64,000 bases of DNA from Dendrolimus kikuchii. Its lineage: Eukaryota; Arthropoda; Insecta; Lepidoptera; Lasiocampidae. Position 1 is the first letter of the stretch; the number at the start of each line of letters is the position of its first letter. The stretch is taken from the NCBI GenBank assembly GCA_019925095.2, contig CM034406.1:6302388-6366387 (forward strand), given 5' to 3'. The translations under genes were made by a program, and so were the position numbers. Below, piece after piece: positions 34,067 through 49,000 of the stretch. Below the pieces are notes generated by a model. That model did not search any database, was not told the origin of the DNA, and was given only the letters and a program-made list of their open reading frames with translations.

Positions 34067-37000
34067 GTAAATTAAATTTATTATTTAGTAATTAAAATTC
34101 CATAAATAATCTATTACTATAAAAGAAAAATTTACTTATTTATATTGTATTCTACCCATAGTCCTTCAAGACTATAAGTAGAATACTGAGCTTAGATCAC
34201 CGTCTTCTACGGGTAAGGTGCCCAGAAGGCTGGCTACATTTCCTCACTGGATCGCCATACCGATCCGTTGCCCGAGGTAAGCACCAGCCTTCTGATCACC
34301 TGAAGAGGTAATGAGTCGTTCTCATAAAATAATTAAATAGATGTGCATTAGGGTATTCCTCTGTAAACTGAACAAGTCATGGGACTTGCTCAGTTTACAG
34401 AGAAATACCCTGAGACCATTCTAAGGCCAATATTATTTACAATAATTTACTTGTGTAGATAAACAAGAATACATTAATTATGTAACTTGATCTCGATATA
34501 TGTAAATTGAGTTATGAGTACCATGGCATTTAGAATACATCGACGATCGGAGTCGAGATTTAAACAAAAATGCTGCCTGCTGAAATCAAACGATGGGTGT
34601 AATCATTTTATTAAACAATTTTCGTCAAGCTTTGACACAAATTGGACTTCCTAAAGAACGGATTGAAAATTTAATTTTTTGCTTTTTAGTTTCCCTTAAA
34701 GTCTGTTTTTTTTTGTTAGAATTTTTTTATATAAAATAGATAAATACATCTGTAGAAGTAAATCTCGCGAAAAGTTTCTATATCATATACAAATAGTGTA
34801 ATGTAATAAATTGATGGGTTTGATTTAATTTAAAGTTTATTTGATTATTTGTTATGCTTTAAATTAAAGATTGATTTTAAAAATGTTTTTTTTTACTATT
34901 AATTTCATAGGTCATTAATTAATTTTGTAAAAATATTAATTGGAAAACTATATATGCCGTATTTATTCAAATATTTTAAATTCGAATACCCTAAATAACT
35001 TATTACGTCACGTACATGGAATAATTTATTGCAATTAGCAAGGTTAAAACTGAGTACTCCATGTACTACGTGCCAAAATCCGTCAATACAGGAAATAGAA
35101 AACCTTCAGAGGTGCATATACGAACATGTTCAGAATATACACAGGTTACAAATATTATCACGTAGCATTTAAGATTTCTGTAATATAAAATCTTAACTTT
35201 AATGTTAAATTATTTAAGCAATAATTACATTTTATTTTTTTATTGCATGAGATCAGCAAACAGGCAGACGGCCCACTTGATGGAAAGCGGTTACCATCGC
35301 CTATGGACATTTGCACCACCAAAGTTGCTACAAATGCGCTGCTGCTCTCTTAATGGAGACTGGAACCTGGCCACTAATGCCGGAACACAACTCAAGGTTG
35401 TTATAGCGACATACTTTAGACTAGGGGTGGTAGCCATCCAGTCGAGCGAATACCCTACCACCTGGAAACATACAGAGTACAAGATCTCATCGTATTATTT
35501 TGTCTCCCCTCTAGGGCGATTGAGCCGTGGTGCGTCGCCCTATCGAACGGGGTAACCATCATTGACGCAGCACACAACCTTAATCAACCTCCACATCACT
35601 CTTATAATTTTTATCTATTTTTTTTTATTGTATATAAATTACAAATTAGAAGTCAGCACGTTTTTTAATACTACCGAATTAAACATTTCACATATTAATG
35701 TGTCGTTTTGTCATCGGTCTGGTTATACATATCCGCCATCTTTAGTGCGGTTTCAAGAACAATTTCGTTTATTTCTTGTTATACTTTTGTTGCTTTTGTT
35801 GTTCTTGTTAAGTATCACCTTGGGTACGTTCCATTAGGGACTCACAATAACCATGTTCACGACCGCGATTTATCCCGTTCTACTTGCTTGCCGGCGTTAC
35901 AATTGTAAACCCAAGTGGAACGGCTATTCGACCCGCGTATTGACATGGACATTCATTGTGAGCGTTGTGTGATCGAAAATGATGACGTCATTAGTGACGT
36001 TTTCGCCACGACCACAACGACGGCTGCTGCCTTGTGGAATGGCTTACTTAGTATTTTGCATGTTGTGAGCTACAAATGGAACGCCCTGCTTGTGTTACGT
36101 ATTTAGTCATTTGTTTTTTGCTTGCCTTCTGTTATATAACGAATAAACGAGACATTCGTAGGCAACCTACATGTTAAATAAAAATAAAGCTGGAGGAACA
36201 CTGTTTTCCTTGTTCACACTTTGTCTAATGTTAAGATGGTTGGTATAGAGCTAACACCACGCGCGCTGCGCGTTGAGCGTCGCCGCATATCTACAGAAAG
36301 AGGGTAAGCAACAAAATTACCTACCTGTCTTACGTACCTTATATTAGGCAAGGATTGAACAATCACACTTTTTAATAATGTTTAAATATCTTAGTGAAAA
36401 TAAGAAATAGCTAAGTTTCATATACATACTTATTATACCTTTACGGTCACAGTTGAAACCAACCTGATTTGAAGTAATATGATAAATGAAACGATTAATG
36501 AATGAATCGAAAAAAAGATGCGATCGCAGCGCCATATTTTTCGCTATTTTCGTCTATCCCACGGAAACGACGTCTTTTATCGGTATAAAAAGTATCCTAA
36601 GTTACACCCCGGGATATAAGTTAGCTCTGTGTTGAGTTCCATTTAAACCCGTTTAGTATTTTTCAAGTGATGCTTTAACAGACAGTTAGATAGACAATAA
36701 TTCTAGAAAATGTATTTTCAGAATCTGCCGGTCCGAATTAGGCCCCATTTGATTTTTTCCACATTTTTAAACGCTTTGTACATACGGGAACTATTTACAG
36801 ATCGCAGAAAATGTTTTAGAATTAAAAATGTAATGTTTTATTTTGTTTATCTCGTAAGAAAAAGCAAGGCATACGCTTATACCATTATGGTCTAAGGGTA
36901 CACAGTTTATAGTGTTGCAATCTAACTGAGACTTAACTAATGTTATTATATTATTTACAGAAAAACCCGATAAACGATGAAAAAATGCGATGGAATTACA

Positions 37001-40000
37001 ACCATCCCGAGCTGTGCAATAAAACTGGTAAAGCGCCAGGTCTCAACCACTTCGACGCACAGTTCTTCAAAGTGCACTGGCGGCAGAGCAACAATATGGA
37101 TCCGATGAGCCGCAAATTACTCGAGCAATCTTTCCAAGCGATTTATGACGCAGGTATCTATATGAATGAATACGCTTTTGACTTGGATGACCTAGGCTTA
37201 TTATGCTACTTACACACGTAGAATACAACATAACTAATAGGGGTTAATGTTATTAGCCTGAGTTTTCTTTATTGTACTAATTTATGTTTTATATATCTAC
37301 TAGGACATTCCTGTGTCGGAATAAGCTAATTTTTATGCACCCGAACAACTTTAAATTACTCCCGGGAAAATTCCCGCGGGATTCCTGGGATATAAAGTAT
37401 CACACATTTTATTACATAAAATTTGCTATTAATCCGTATAAAAATCGCATTGGAATTCGTTTTTGTTTTTTAATCTGCCCAATTTAAATCGTTCCCAGAA
37501 AAAAATCCCGCTGGATTCCCGGGATAAAAAGCAGCTTATATTTTAAGTCTAAAAATTAGCTGTTTATCAGTGAAAACTGCATCGAAGTCGGCCTAGTAGT
37601 TTTTACATGAATCCCGAACAAAGAGACAAACCTACAAACAGACAGACAAGAAATCTAAAAAAATTACATCGTGTTCTCCGTCGTTTATACAGTCTATTAG
37701 TAGTAGTTAGCAGCTGTATATTACTTTTTTTTTATTTATCCTCTGTATGTGCCCGGATTTCCACAGAATACTGAAGGAATGTATCCGGGTATCCGAATAA
37801 AACCGCTGGTTAGCAAATAGCTCAACTTTGCGCGTCCGTTGTTGTGTATTCAAAAAGTAGGTAATAAATATGAATACATATAACTTACATAGCACGTAGT
37901 TTACGTCCGCTAGCACGCTGCACTTTACACAATCACAGAAATATAAGTTAAAGTTCACTGGGCCGGCCTTTGATATTGTTTTTATATAAAAAGTATGTTG
38001 AGAAGTTTAGTGTCCCAGGGTTCGAAGTGAAGTCTTGCAGCCGCGCCGTCGCCGCTGCATTTCGCGCGTACTCGGTGTTGGGGGGAGGGAGATAGACATA
38101 TATACACATTACTATAGTAGAGAGAGAGAACAGTATACTATGTAATGTATGAAAGTGTAATCTGGCAACCATGCTTGATTATCCCGCTTAAATAATAAAC
38201 ATCCCCCCGCCCGAGAAAGGCTAAAGCCTTTATCAACCAAAATAAAGAGCAAGTACAAAATGTCCTTTGACGAGGTCAAAGTATCCGAATATATAAAGTA
38301 ATAAAACAAAAATAAAATTCTAACTTCTAACCGCTACATTTAAAAATAAAAGGTAAATATTCTAATCAATAGGAAGTCGACTAATTTTAACGACAGGCCA
38401 TATGAAAGAACCTGACGAAGTCTTTAAAGTTACTACTGGAGTTACACCATCTTTTCCAGGCAGTAACCCAGAAATTCTTCCGCGTGCCCATTTTAGTGGA
38501 GGTAGATTATCCTCTTTAATGAGAACTAAGTCTCCAATCTTGGGTTGCTCAGTTGGCGAGGTCCATTTAGTGCGCATCTGAAGAGAGTGCAGATATTGCT
38601 CACTCCACCTTTTCCAGAAGCGTTGAGTCATCGCATGTAATAATTTATAACGTGACAAACGCGAAATGGATACCTTATCCCAAGTCTTTTCAGGCACTGC
38701 CACGAGAGGTCTGCCAAATAACCATTCTGGTGCCCACCATAAACGATGTGAGATTAACTCGTGGGCTCTACAACCACGACTAGCGACATCTGCCGGATTC
38801 AATTCTGATGGTAGATGACGCCACTTAATATCTAAACCACAATTTATAATCTGCGAAACGCGGTTTCCTTCAAAAGTTTGTAATAAGTGAGGTGACATCC
38901 GCAACCACGAGAGAGTTATAGTGCTGTCTGAACAACAAAATATTTCCTCTATATTAATTCTATACTTAATCGTTAAGTAAATATAATTTAATAATTTGAC
39001 TAATAATGCAGCCCCGCTCAATTCCATTTTGGGAATTGTAAGTTTAGATTTCAACGGCGCGACACGCGTCTTTGCCATTAACAAAGAAACTTTAACATTA
39101 CCCTTTCGATTTACCGACCTAATATAAACCGTAGCACCGTACCCAAGTTCCGATGCATCTGAAAATCCATGAAGAGAGCAAGCAGTCATGTTTTCTGCAA
39201 GTACAAAACGTTCCAGTGATAAATCTTTTAACATTGGCAAGCTTTTGCAAATGTCAGTCCATTCCGCAATAATATTTGGAGGAGGCTTATCATCCCAAGC
39301 GAGTTGTAAAGACCACAGTTTTTGCATAAGTACTTTACCCTGCAAAATAACTGGACTAATCCAACCCATAGGATCAAACATTCGCGCGAGAGTCGATAAA
39401 ATCATTCGTTTAGTACAACTTTTCTCTTAATCTATCGTTGTGTGGTAAGTAAAAGTATCTGCTACTGGATTCCATTGAATCCTTAAAATTTTTACAAAGT
39501 CTAAAGTATCAGAATCAAAAATATGAGGTTTCTCTCGATAATCCGCTGGGATATCTTGCAATAACCGTTTATCGTTGGATAACCACTTTCGCAATTCAAA
39601 CCCGGCGGAAGAAAGTACATCAACAAGATTCTGTTTCAACTTCTGAGCCTCTTTTAAATTGTTTGCTCCCGCTAAAATGTCATCAGTATAGACTGAAGTT
39701 CTAAGAACTTGAGCAACGTCAGGATACTCCAACTCAGAGTCATCCGCAAGTTGTCTAAGTGAACGTATAGCCAAATACGGACTTGACTTTAGACCATACG
39801 TAACCGTATTTAATTTAAAAAGTTGCAATGGAAGTTCAGGAGATTCCCGCCAAAAAATAAGCTGATATTTTTTATCATCCTGATGAACTTTTATCATTCT
39901 AAACATCATTTTAATGTCACTAGTGATTACCACTTTAAATAACCTAAATAAACAAATTACCTTCATAATGTCCTGTTGAAGTTTTGGACCCGCATGCAAA

Positions 40001-43000
40001 CAATCATTTAAAGATACTCCTGAAGATGTACGGCAGCTTCCGTCAAATACACATCTTATTTTATCCGAGTTTGCTTTAAATATACCATGGTGTGGAATAA
40101 TGTAGCACGAATATTGAGGAATCTGAGTACAAGGAGTCATATGCCCCATATCCTGATATTCCTTCATGAATTGTACATATTTCTCACGCAGCAAGGTATT
40201 AGCCTGGAGCCGCTTCTCCATAGCAAAAAACCGCTTTAAAGCTTGCTGATTAGAGTCGCCTAACTTGGGAGCATCTGATAAAAAAGGTAATCGTACAACA
40301 TACCTCCCGCCTTCATCTCTCTCATAAGTATTCTTGAAGTAAGTTTCACACTCATCATCTTTTGGGTTTGCAAGTTTACCAGGTATTTCCTCAACTTCCC
40401 AAAATTTTTCCAACAGTGTGTCTGTACTTACATGAAACGACTGGGAAATATCCGCTTTTGTATTATTATTATCGGTGTATAACACCGGCCCCATAAGGAT
40501 ATAACCGAAAATTTTGTTCATGGCTAAAGGCATACCCTGAACCCGTACTATATCACCGTTAAGTAAAATTTCATTTATAGTATCCGCACCTAATAATATG
40601 TCAATTTTACGGCTTTTATAAAATTGGTTGTCCGCTAAATTTAGACCGCTATAATACTCTAGTAAGTTGGAAGGTAAAGAGCAACTTGGTAAATCACGTG
40701 AAATTTTAATAATAACTAAACCGCTTGTTATCTATATTTAGGACAGTAGAAATAAAAAAGGTTTTAATTTAATAAATTTTTCACATTTACTTAAATGATG
40801 TTGTAAGTTTTTACAATAAAAACATTTGCCCCCAAACGCATGGTCACCCTGGTTCGTGGTGGTTACATGCGAGTGCAACTTAGTTGAAACGGTTGGTCTA
40901 TTGATATTCGCAGTCGTTTTAATTTATTTAAATTAATGTGTAATAATAAGTAAGACTAAGATTATTTAGTCTTATGATTTGCAGTAAGAAACGTGTCAGC
41001 TTTATTAGAAAAAATAAAAATACAGTTATTTTAACAGTTTTTACCTTATATTTTACCTTATAAGTGTGTAATAAAAGTGCGTTGCAGACATGGCAAATGA
41101 CAGGTATGTATAAAAAGTTATATTTTACTCGTGAGTTGTTTTTTTCTGTGTTAATATCTAGTTGATAACCTTAACTTTTGTACTAAATAAATATTCTAGC
41201 AAAATAATATAAATAAATTACGTATAACTTGTTACAAATACTAGCGTACTATATATAGGACAGTAGGATAATATACATGATTTTAGTACAATAATACAAC
41301 TTTTTCTTTACAGACCGTTAGCTGCGCATGAAATTTTAGATGCTTTAGAAAATGTTTCTGATAATGAAGAAGATTATAGAGAACGACTGATATGTATTCT
41401 ACCTCCTCCTGTTGATCCTGACTGTCTCACTGACGAAGATTCGGGTGAAGAAGATAATGTAACTTTGAATAATTTGCCACGAAACATTCTGCTTCAACCG
41501 GCTGAAGTAATGATTCAAGGGCAGATTATGGTGAGTGATACAGAAGAAGAACCTTCTGATTCTACAGGTCGAACTAAACGTAGGCGTACCTACGCATGGA
41601 GAAAACGGGACTTGGCAAAAAATCCCGTGAATTGGCCAGATGTTCAAGGCGCTTGCCAAGATAAGCGCCCAATTGAGTGGTTTGAAAACTTCTTGAAAAA
41701 AAAACTCTTTGAAATCTGCCAAACGCTTCTCACAAAGTGAAAAGAGAAACATTGTCATAGAAGAACCACATATGGTGTCCATCTATAACAAATATATGGG
41801 AGGAGTGGATCGGTCTGATGAAAATATTTCACATTACCGAATTGGTATACGAGGTAAAAAATGGTACATGCCGTTGCTCACACACATGATTGATCTTGCC
41901 GAACATAATGCATGGCAGTTATATAAAATAAATCATGGAAAACTGGATCATCTTGGCTTTCGCAGAAGGGTAGCAATTGCTTTGATTGAATCAAACAGAA
42001 AAAATGCCAAAAGAGGGCCTAGCCGACCCTCCCATCATGAACATGCTGATAGTCGTAAAGACCAAATGAATCATCTGGTTATTCCTCAATCGAAGCAAAC
42101 ACACTGTCGTCAATGTCACAAAAAATGTTTGACACGTTGCAAGAAATGTGATGTTGGAGTGTGTGTCAAGTGTTTTGAAACATATCATTCATAAATAGTG
42201 TTAATCTAGTAAATTACATATAACAATGGGTAATATAATCAATAGTTATCTAATAAACTACACTTTTTGATTACATTCTGTTTTGTCATAAATGGTCTTT
42301 TATTTCCTCTTATTATCCTACTGTCCTACATATAGGACGGCTGTTTCCCTGAAAGCCTTACACTTAATTTTTTTTTCATAATTTTTTTTATGTTGCATAA
42401 GATCTAATAAACTAAATAATGTAACTTTTTTCAAAATTTTCATAAAATTTGTAATCTTTTATTACCATATCTAGAATTAAGAATGTCCAAAAGTACCGAA
42501 TAATTATCCCCAGTAATCGATAAGTGTTGTCCCAATGATTTTGCCTCCCCACCTAATGCACCAAATAAATAATACATTTTTTGAGTATCGGATAAGGTGT
42601 TTTGACTTCCAATGATCGATTCAAACAAATCGATAAAGTGTGCATAGTCCTCTATTTTTCCGGTAAAAGTAGGTATTTGCACCTTTGGTAATAAAGTATG
42701 TTGGTTAAAATTGACAGACATCTCTGGGCATTCCTGTTTAATAACATTTTGTGGAAATAATGACAAAAATTTCAATTTTACGGCATAATAAATATCCGTA
42801 ACCGAATTAAACTTTACTTTATGTTCATCGGAATTAAAGTCATCCGACAACTCAGCCTCCATTAAAAGATGCAATTCGACAAACTGCTCGTAATTACTGT
42901 CTAAATCCGCACATCGTAATTTAAACATTTGTTTTTGTTCAAATGTCACTAAGTCACCCTGACAAAGGGCATAACCGGTTTCCAAATAATTAATAACCAT

Positions 43001-46000
43001 ATCATATCGCAATTTATTCATCGAACTTCCCTTAACACCTTTATGAGTAGGCGCCATTTTAAGTTACAGTTTATATAAGTAGTACCCAAACAAATAAAAG
43101 TAAAGTCAATAATATAATTCCACCTTTTATTTCTAAACGAAACTAGCCGCTTCTATCCAATTCGTATCAACCGCCAAAGATAACAAACTGGATAAATAGT
43201 TACGTATAAATCCGCTAGGTGGTAATTACAAGTACAATAAATGCCCGTGCAAATTATTGAACCATGAACCCTGAGGTAAACAAAATGGTCGTATTTCCGC
43301 AAATATTCGCTAGGTGGCCCTATCCCGAATAAATTATAACAATATCAGAGCGCGCGAACAATGAATCTCAAGATGGCCGCTTAATGAATGAATGTGAATT
43401 GAATTATGCTTGTCATCATACATAAATAATTATATCAATATAGAAAGTTACGGATTTCCACAGAATACTGAAGGAATGTATCCGGGCATCCGAATAAAAC
43501 CGCTGGTTAGCAAATAGCTCAACTTTGCGCGTCCGTTGTTGTGTATTCAAAAAGTAGGTAATAAATATGAATACATATAACTTACATAGCACGTAGTTTA
43601 CGTCCGCTAGCACGCTGCACTTTACACAATCACAGAAATATAAGTTAAAGTTCACTGGGCCGGCCTTTGATATTGTTTTTATATAAAAAGTATGTTGAGA
43701 AGTTTAGTGTCCCAGGGTTCGAAGTGAAGTCTTGCAGCCGCGCCGTCGCCGCTGCATTTCGCGCGTACTCGGTGTTGGGGGGAGGGAGATAGACATATAT
43801 ACACATTACTATAGTAGAGAGAGAGAGAAGAGTATACTATGTAATGTATGAAAGTGTAATCTGGCAACCATGCTTGATTTTTAGCCATTACGGTCATTTT
43901 GGTCATTTCGGCCGCTTTGGTCATTTCGGCCATTTTAGGTATTTTGGCCATTTCGGTCATTTCGGCCATTTCGGTCATGTTGGAAATTTTGGCCACTTCG
44001 GTCATTTTGGTCAAATCGGCAATTTTAGTCATTCCGGCCATTTCAGTAATTTCGGTCATTTTGGACATTTCGGCCATTTTGGCCATCTTGATCATTTCGT
44101 CCATTTCGGTCAATTTGGCTATTAAATAAAAATAATATAAAACATCATATAAAACATTGAACTATTTTTTAGTACGGCAGTAATTAAAAATTGTATTAAT
44201 TTACGACACTTTATTGTTCCAGGGTTAAATCCAGATCATCTGTCTGGTAAAAAAATTGGAGTGTATGTCGGTTCATGTTTTTCTGAAACTGAAAAATCAT
44301 GCTTCTATGTAGCCACTATCAGGACAGGTTTCGGTATAGCTGGGTAAGCATTACAGAATAATATTAAAATCGTAATTAGGGACCTAAAGGCTTGCTATAT
44401 TTGGGGCAACGCATTCATTCATTTATTCGATGCTTAATGTACAATGTACATTCACATGAAATATAATTATACATTAACTCTTTTGGGGTATAACATGACA
44501 TGTAATTTATAAAATATTATAATGAATTTATATGTGTAATTGAAATTTAATCCTACTCTATTATTTGTTTGTAATCTTAATTATGTTCATTAATTTTATT
44601 CTTATAAAGTTATAGTTTATCATTTAAATAGTCTTGAAGAGAATAATATACTTTTTTCATTACGAACATTTTTAATTTGTTTTTAAATACGTTTATAGAT
44701 TTACCCATAGCAAAGATACTACTGCTATAACGAGTTGTCTGACAGGTTGGATAGCGTAACATGCTGTTGTGTAGGCTACCTATAAATGTCTTATAGCTTT
44801 TTAGATCTATCTGGATATATAAGCCAGCTTCATAAACGTATATAGAGGGAAGCGTTAGTATTTTTATATTCAAGAAATGTGGTTTACATGAATCTGTTTG
44901 TTTGTTTTAGTCCACAAATGGCGCAAACACATTTCTTTTGTGCCTTAAATGCCCTTTATTTATGCGTAGAGGTTGCCCAACAAAGGAAGCTATATGTCAA
45001 AGTCAATCCAAGAGACATGACGTCTATTGGATCTGTTGGATTAATATAGACATGATTTGACATATTATCATATATACCAAGTTAGTTGCAGCGACCTGAG
45101 CAACGAGCGTTCCCTTATAATTGATGTATATTGAATTAGATTGAGCGTTTTTATTTTTAAATATTATATAATATGTCTTTTCTAAATTAATTTTGATTTT
45201 GTTCATAACTAACCAGTCAATTATTTCAAATAAATTTTGTGTGTGTATGCAGTTTACAGGCAGTAGAAGTGAAATTTCATAGAATACACTCACAGATAAA
45301 ATTCTTCTTTAACTATTATTAATATAAATGTAATTCCTTTAGCCTACATCCGTAAACATATTATAATTCAAAATAAACTTCTTAAGTATCACTTTGAATT
45401 AAACTTCTTTGAAGAATGATTTGAAACGCGCTTAAATAGATTATTATAAGTAAAGCTGATTGTATATAAATCATTTATCCTTTCAATAATGTAAATACAA
45501 TACAGAAAATTATATATTATTTAAATGTACAAGCCATTTTATATAATGAACGATCCGTCATTAAAGATGACCTCCAGACATTGAAAAAAAAAATTAATAA
45601 AATTTATTTCGAAATTGCATGCATATCATCGTTGCCCATTACTGAAACCAATTGGGCTGGAGTTTGTAGCCAAACGATCCCCAGCTGTGGACGTCTAGGA
45701 CAGCTTCAGCGCCACGGAGAGGTGCTCAGTCTTTAGGCGAGGCTTTCCGGAATTGCTGCTCCAGTGTTGTATTCACATCCACTATAATTCTTCTCTAACA
45801 TTTATTCATCTTTATATCTTTATATATATTATAAAATTCTTCGGTGCGTGTGTATGTTCTTCTATTATAACTGAGAAGAAGAGTAGGTATAGCAATATTT
45901 ATATATTTTTTGTTGTGAGGTGGCAATGCTTTGTGAGTGCCACATAATTCAAGGATACATACTCAGTGAGTAACTCGGCGATTGTAAAATAGCCACTAAG

Positions 46001-49000
46001 TTGATCTTCTATAAACCGGGGTCGCAGTACAACAGCTCAACTAGCGCCACGATCTTGGTAGAGGCGGGGCCCACTTCCATATTGTCGGAAAGAATCAGTC
46101 CCCTCAGCCTCGTAAAAAGATACATCATAATAATTTACTGAATTGTAACTGTCATCATATTTATTTCTTTGATATAATTTTCCATACTAATATTCTAAAT
46201 GTGAAAGTAACCCTGTCTTCTGTCTGTGACGCTTTCACGGGAAACCCATCGTAATGAATTTGCTTGAATATGGTATATTTATAGACAGTCGCAACAGTAA
46301 GAATGGATGTAAGATATTTATTTATCCAAGGAAATAAGATGGTTTTCAGAACTAAAATTAAGTAAAATTTCCAACGGCAAATAGCGCCTAGATTAAAACT
46401 TAATGCAATGGAACCTCTGAGAATGCCTACCTTTAAAAATACTAATTAAAATTATTTAATTTAGCCAGGTGGTAGAGTATTTGCTCGACTGGATGGCGAC
46501 CACCCCTGGTCTAGAGTATGCCGCCATAACAACCTTGTGTTGTGTTCCGGCATTAGTGACCAGGTTCCAGTCTCCTTTAAGAGAGCAGCAGCGCATTTGT
46601 AGCACCTTTGGTGATGCAAATGTCCATAGGCGATGGTAACCGCTTTCCACTAAGTGGGCCGTCTGCTTGTCTGCTGAACTCCTGCAATAAAAAATAAAAA
46701 AAAAAATTAAGGGAGACTGGAACCTGGTCACTAATGCCGGAACACAACTCAAATTTGTTATGGCGACATACTTTAGACCAGGGGTGGTAGCCATCCAGTC
46801 GGGCAAATGCCATACCACCTGGCTGTGGGTTGTTTTGTCACCTCTTACGACAGGCCGCCCGGCCGCAGGAAATTGTATTCTTTCTCCGTTCCTACACGGA
46901 TAAAAATAAATAAAAATAAATATTTATAGTACATGAAAGCAAACATTTCAAAGATGCTATACGATTTAGAATGTTAGTAGAATCATTTGCCCGTATTTTG
47001 TGGTTCTTTTATCTCGGCTTCGGTAGCAAGGATAGACATTGTCTCGTAGTTACAATAATAACATGGGTACTTATTGCATTGATTCCAGATGTAATAAAGC
47101 GATGTTTGCGAATCGTATATCATATTGGCTCAACGTGAAGGGGCCTTCAATGGCTATAGATCAAGCTTGCTGCAGCTCACTTGCTGCACTGGAACTAGCC
47201 TATCTTGCTATTCAAAAAGGAGAGTGCGAAGCAGCCATTGTCGGTGGAGCTAGCCTTAGTTTACATCCACAGTCTTCAGTGCATATGTCAAGGTAGACGT
47301 AAAGATTTTTATCATTTATTTAATAAAGTTAGTTATAGTTTATATTATTACCCGACTACAGCAGGTAGGCTAACGGCGCAAATAGATATGGCCAAAATGT
47401 TTTCTGTGCTCAAATATTTATGTATAGCAATTTTCACGATGATCAGTCAGCTAGCTGTACAGAAATTAGTGCGCGACTGCACCATCTATTTATTTTTATT
47501 TTTTTACACACACTTTTACACACACAATTATAAAATAAATAGTAAGAAAATAGAAATAAAATAAGTTCTAAATTGAACCCAGTTCCAGCATATCGTAGAT
47601 AAAACAAGGCCAGGCTAAATAACAGTATAATAGAATAATAATTTAAAATAATGGATATTGGGTTCGTCAAGTGGTTTCTTAACTAGCTAATGTAAGAATA
47701 AATTACAACATCCAGGAAAATGCAGAATTTTTCCATGATAAAAGAAAAACGCACGAGGTGTCTTTGGGACATCTGGTTGCAACGGAGTTTCTTTCTCTGT
47801 ATCTAAATATATATTAAAATGTAGCTTAAAACGTCATTCTACATATAATAGTAACTTGTATCAAATACAGTAAATACTGTAGAAACTTAAATTAAAACTG
47901 CGCCATCTATGAAAGTTGCCCGAACTAATATATATGGATAATTAGTATACAACCAACATCAAAATACAGTAATATCGCGCATAATCCGCATTTCATTGCG
48001 GTTATACTATTATTGGTCAAGCTCCCAGGCGCCAAGCCTTTAGGCTACGTGCAATACGGAAGTTCATTGCAAAAGGGGTAGACAGAAAAATAATTCGCAT
48101 AACATGGATTTGAATCTAATTATCTCCTTTTTTAACAGGATCATGAAATTATCAGCTGATGGAAAAACTAAATCTTTTGACCAGGATGCTGATGGATGTG
48201 CAAAGTCTGAGGCAGTAAATGTGTTGTTCCTGCAGAAAGCAAAAGATGCATTACGGTATGTAGCGAACATTTTTGCTTGGAAACACAAAATTGTGAATTT
48301 GTAACTAATATTCAAACTTTTTAGGGTATATGCTGATGTTGTTTATGTCAAAAGTGAATTCACATCATTAATGGATGGAGAGCTAGGACCAAGATATGGA
48401 TTTTATCGGGATCCCGTAAAAATGGGCAATTTCTTAAAGAGTTTCTATGAACAAGCTGGAATTCCACCTCACATTATTGAATATGTTGAAGCGTATGGTT
48501 CAGGTAAAATAATATGTATTAATAAAACTGGAGTGTGTTTATATTTTTATAATAAACGCAAAATTCAATTGAAATTTGCTGTAAGATATTTAATGATAAA
48601 AAATGGATGTTCTTAGTTACGGAATTATTTATATGGGGGAATTCAATTCAGATTAATAGAGCATTTATTGCACAAAAGAAATGTATCAGAGCAATTACAG
48701 GGATCCATTTTTTAGATAGCTGCAAACCCTCATTTAAGTCTTTAGCTATATTATCTCTACCATGCTTATACAATATTAAGGAATATGTGTATTTGTAAAG
48801 AAAAATAGTGATAATTTTGAATTTAATGACAGTAAACATACACGAAGCATAAGAAATAAAGGAAAGCTAGTTTTACCAAACATTAGAATGTCGTTGTACA
48901 AAAATAATGTTTACTGCATTGCAATTTTAATATATAATAAGCACACATCTTAAAGAAATTAAAAGCATACAATTATTTAAAAGAAAGCTCTCAGAATGGT

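Larger units (their letters stand above)
37742..44150 (-). mobile_element. BEL/Pao LTR retrotransposon, defective, with nested piggyBac remnant
   Basis: It has paired LTRs (37754-38180 and 43451-43879), gag (43057-42440), a zinc knuckle (about 40823-40782), protease/RT/RNase H (about 40735-38362) and a purine-rich tract on the minus strand near 38210-38220 next to the 3' LTR. The order on the minus strand is that of BEL/Pao. The integrase is missing, gag is broken, and a piggyBac remnant lies between gag and the knuckle. It fills the gene B intron between the 36961 and 44223 exons, in antisense orientation to the gene. Confidence 0.88.

Noticed and set aside
35915..36150. Possible LTR or independent small gene near AATAAACGAG
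   Set aside because: No second LTR, no target duplication and no protein signature could be found.
43844..44129. Open frames rich in GHFGHF and MTEMAKM on the two strands
   Set aside because: They result from a 9-base tandem repeat, which keeps all frames open. There is no start context or conserved domain.
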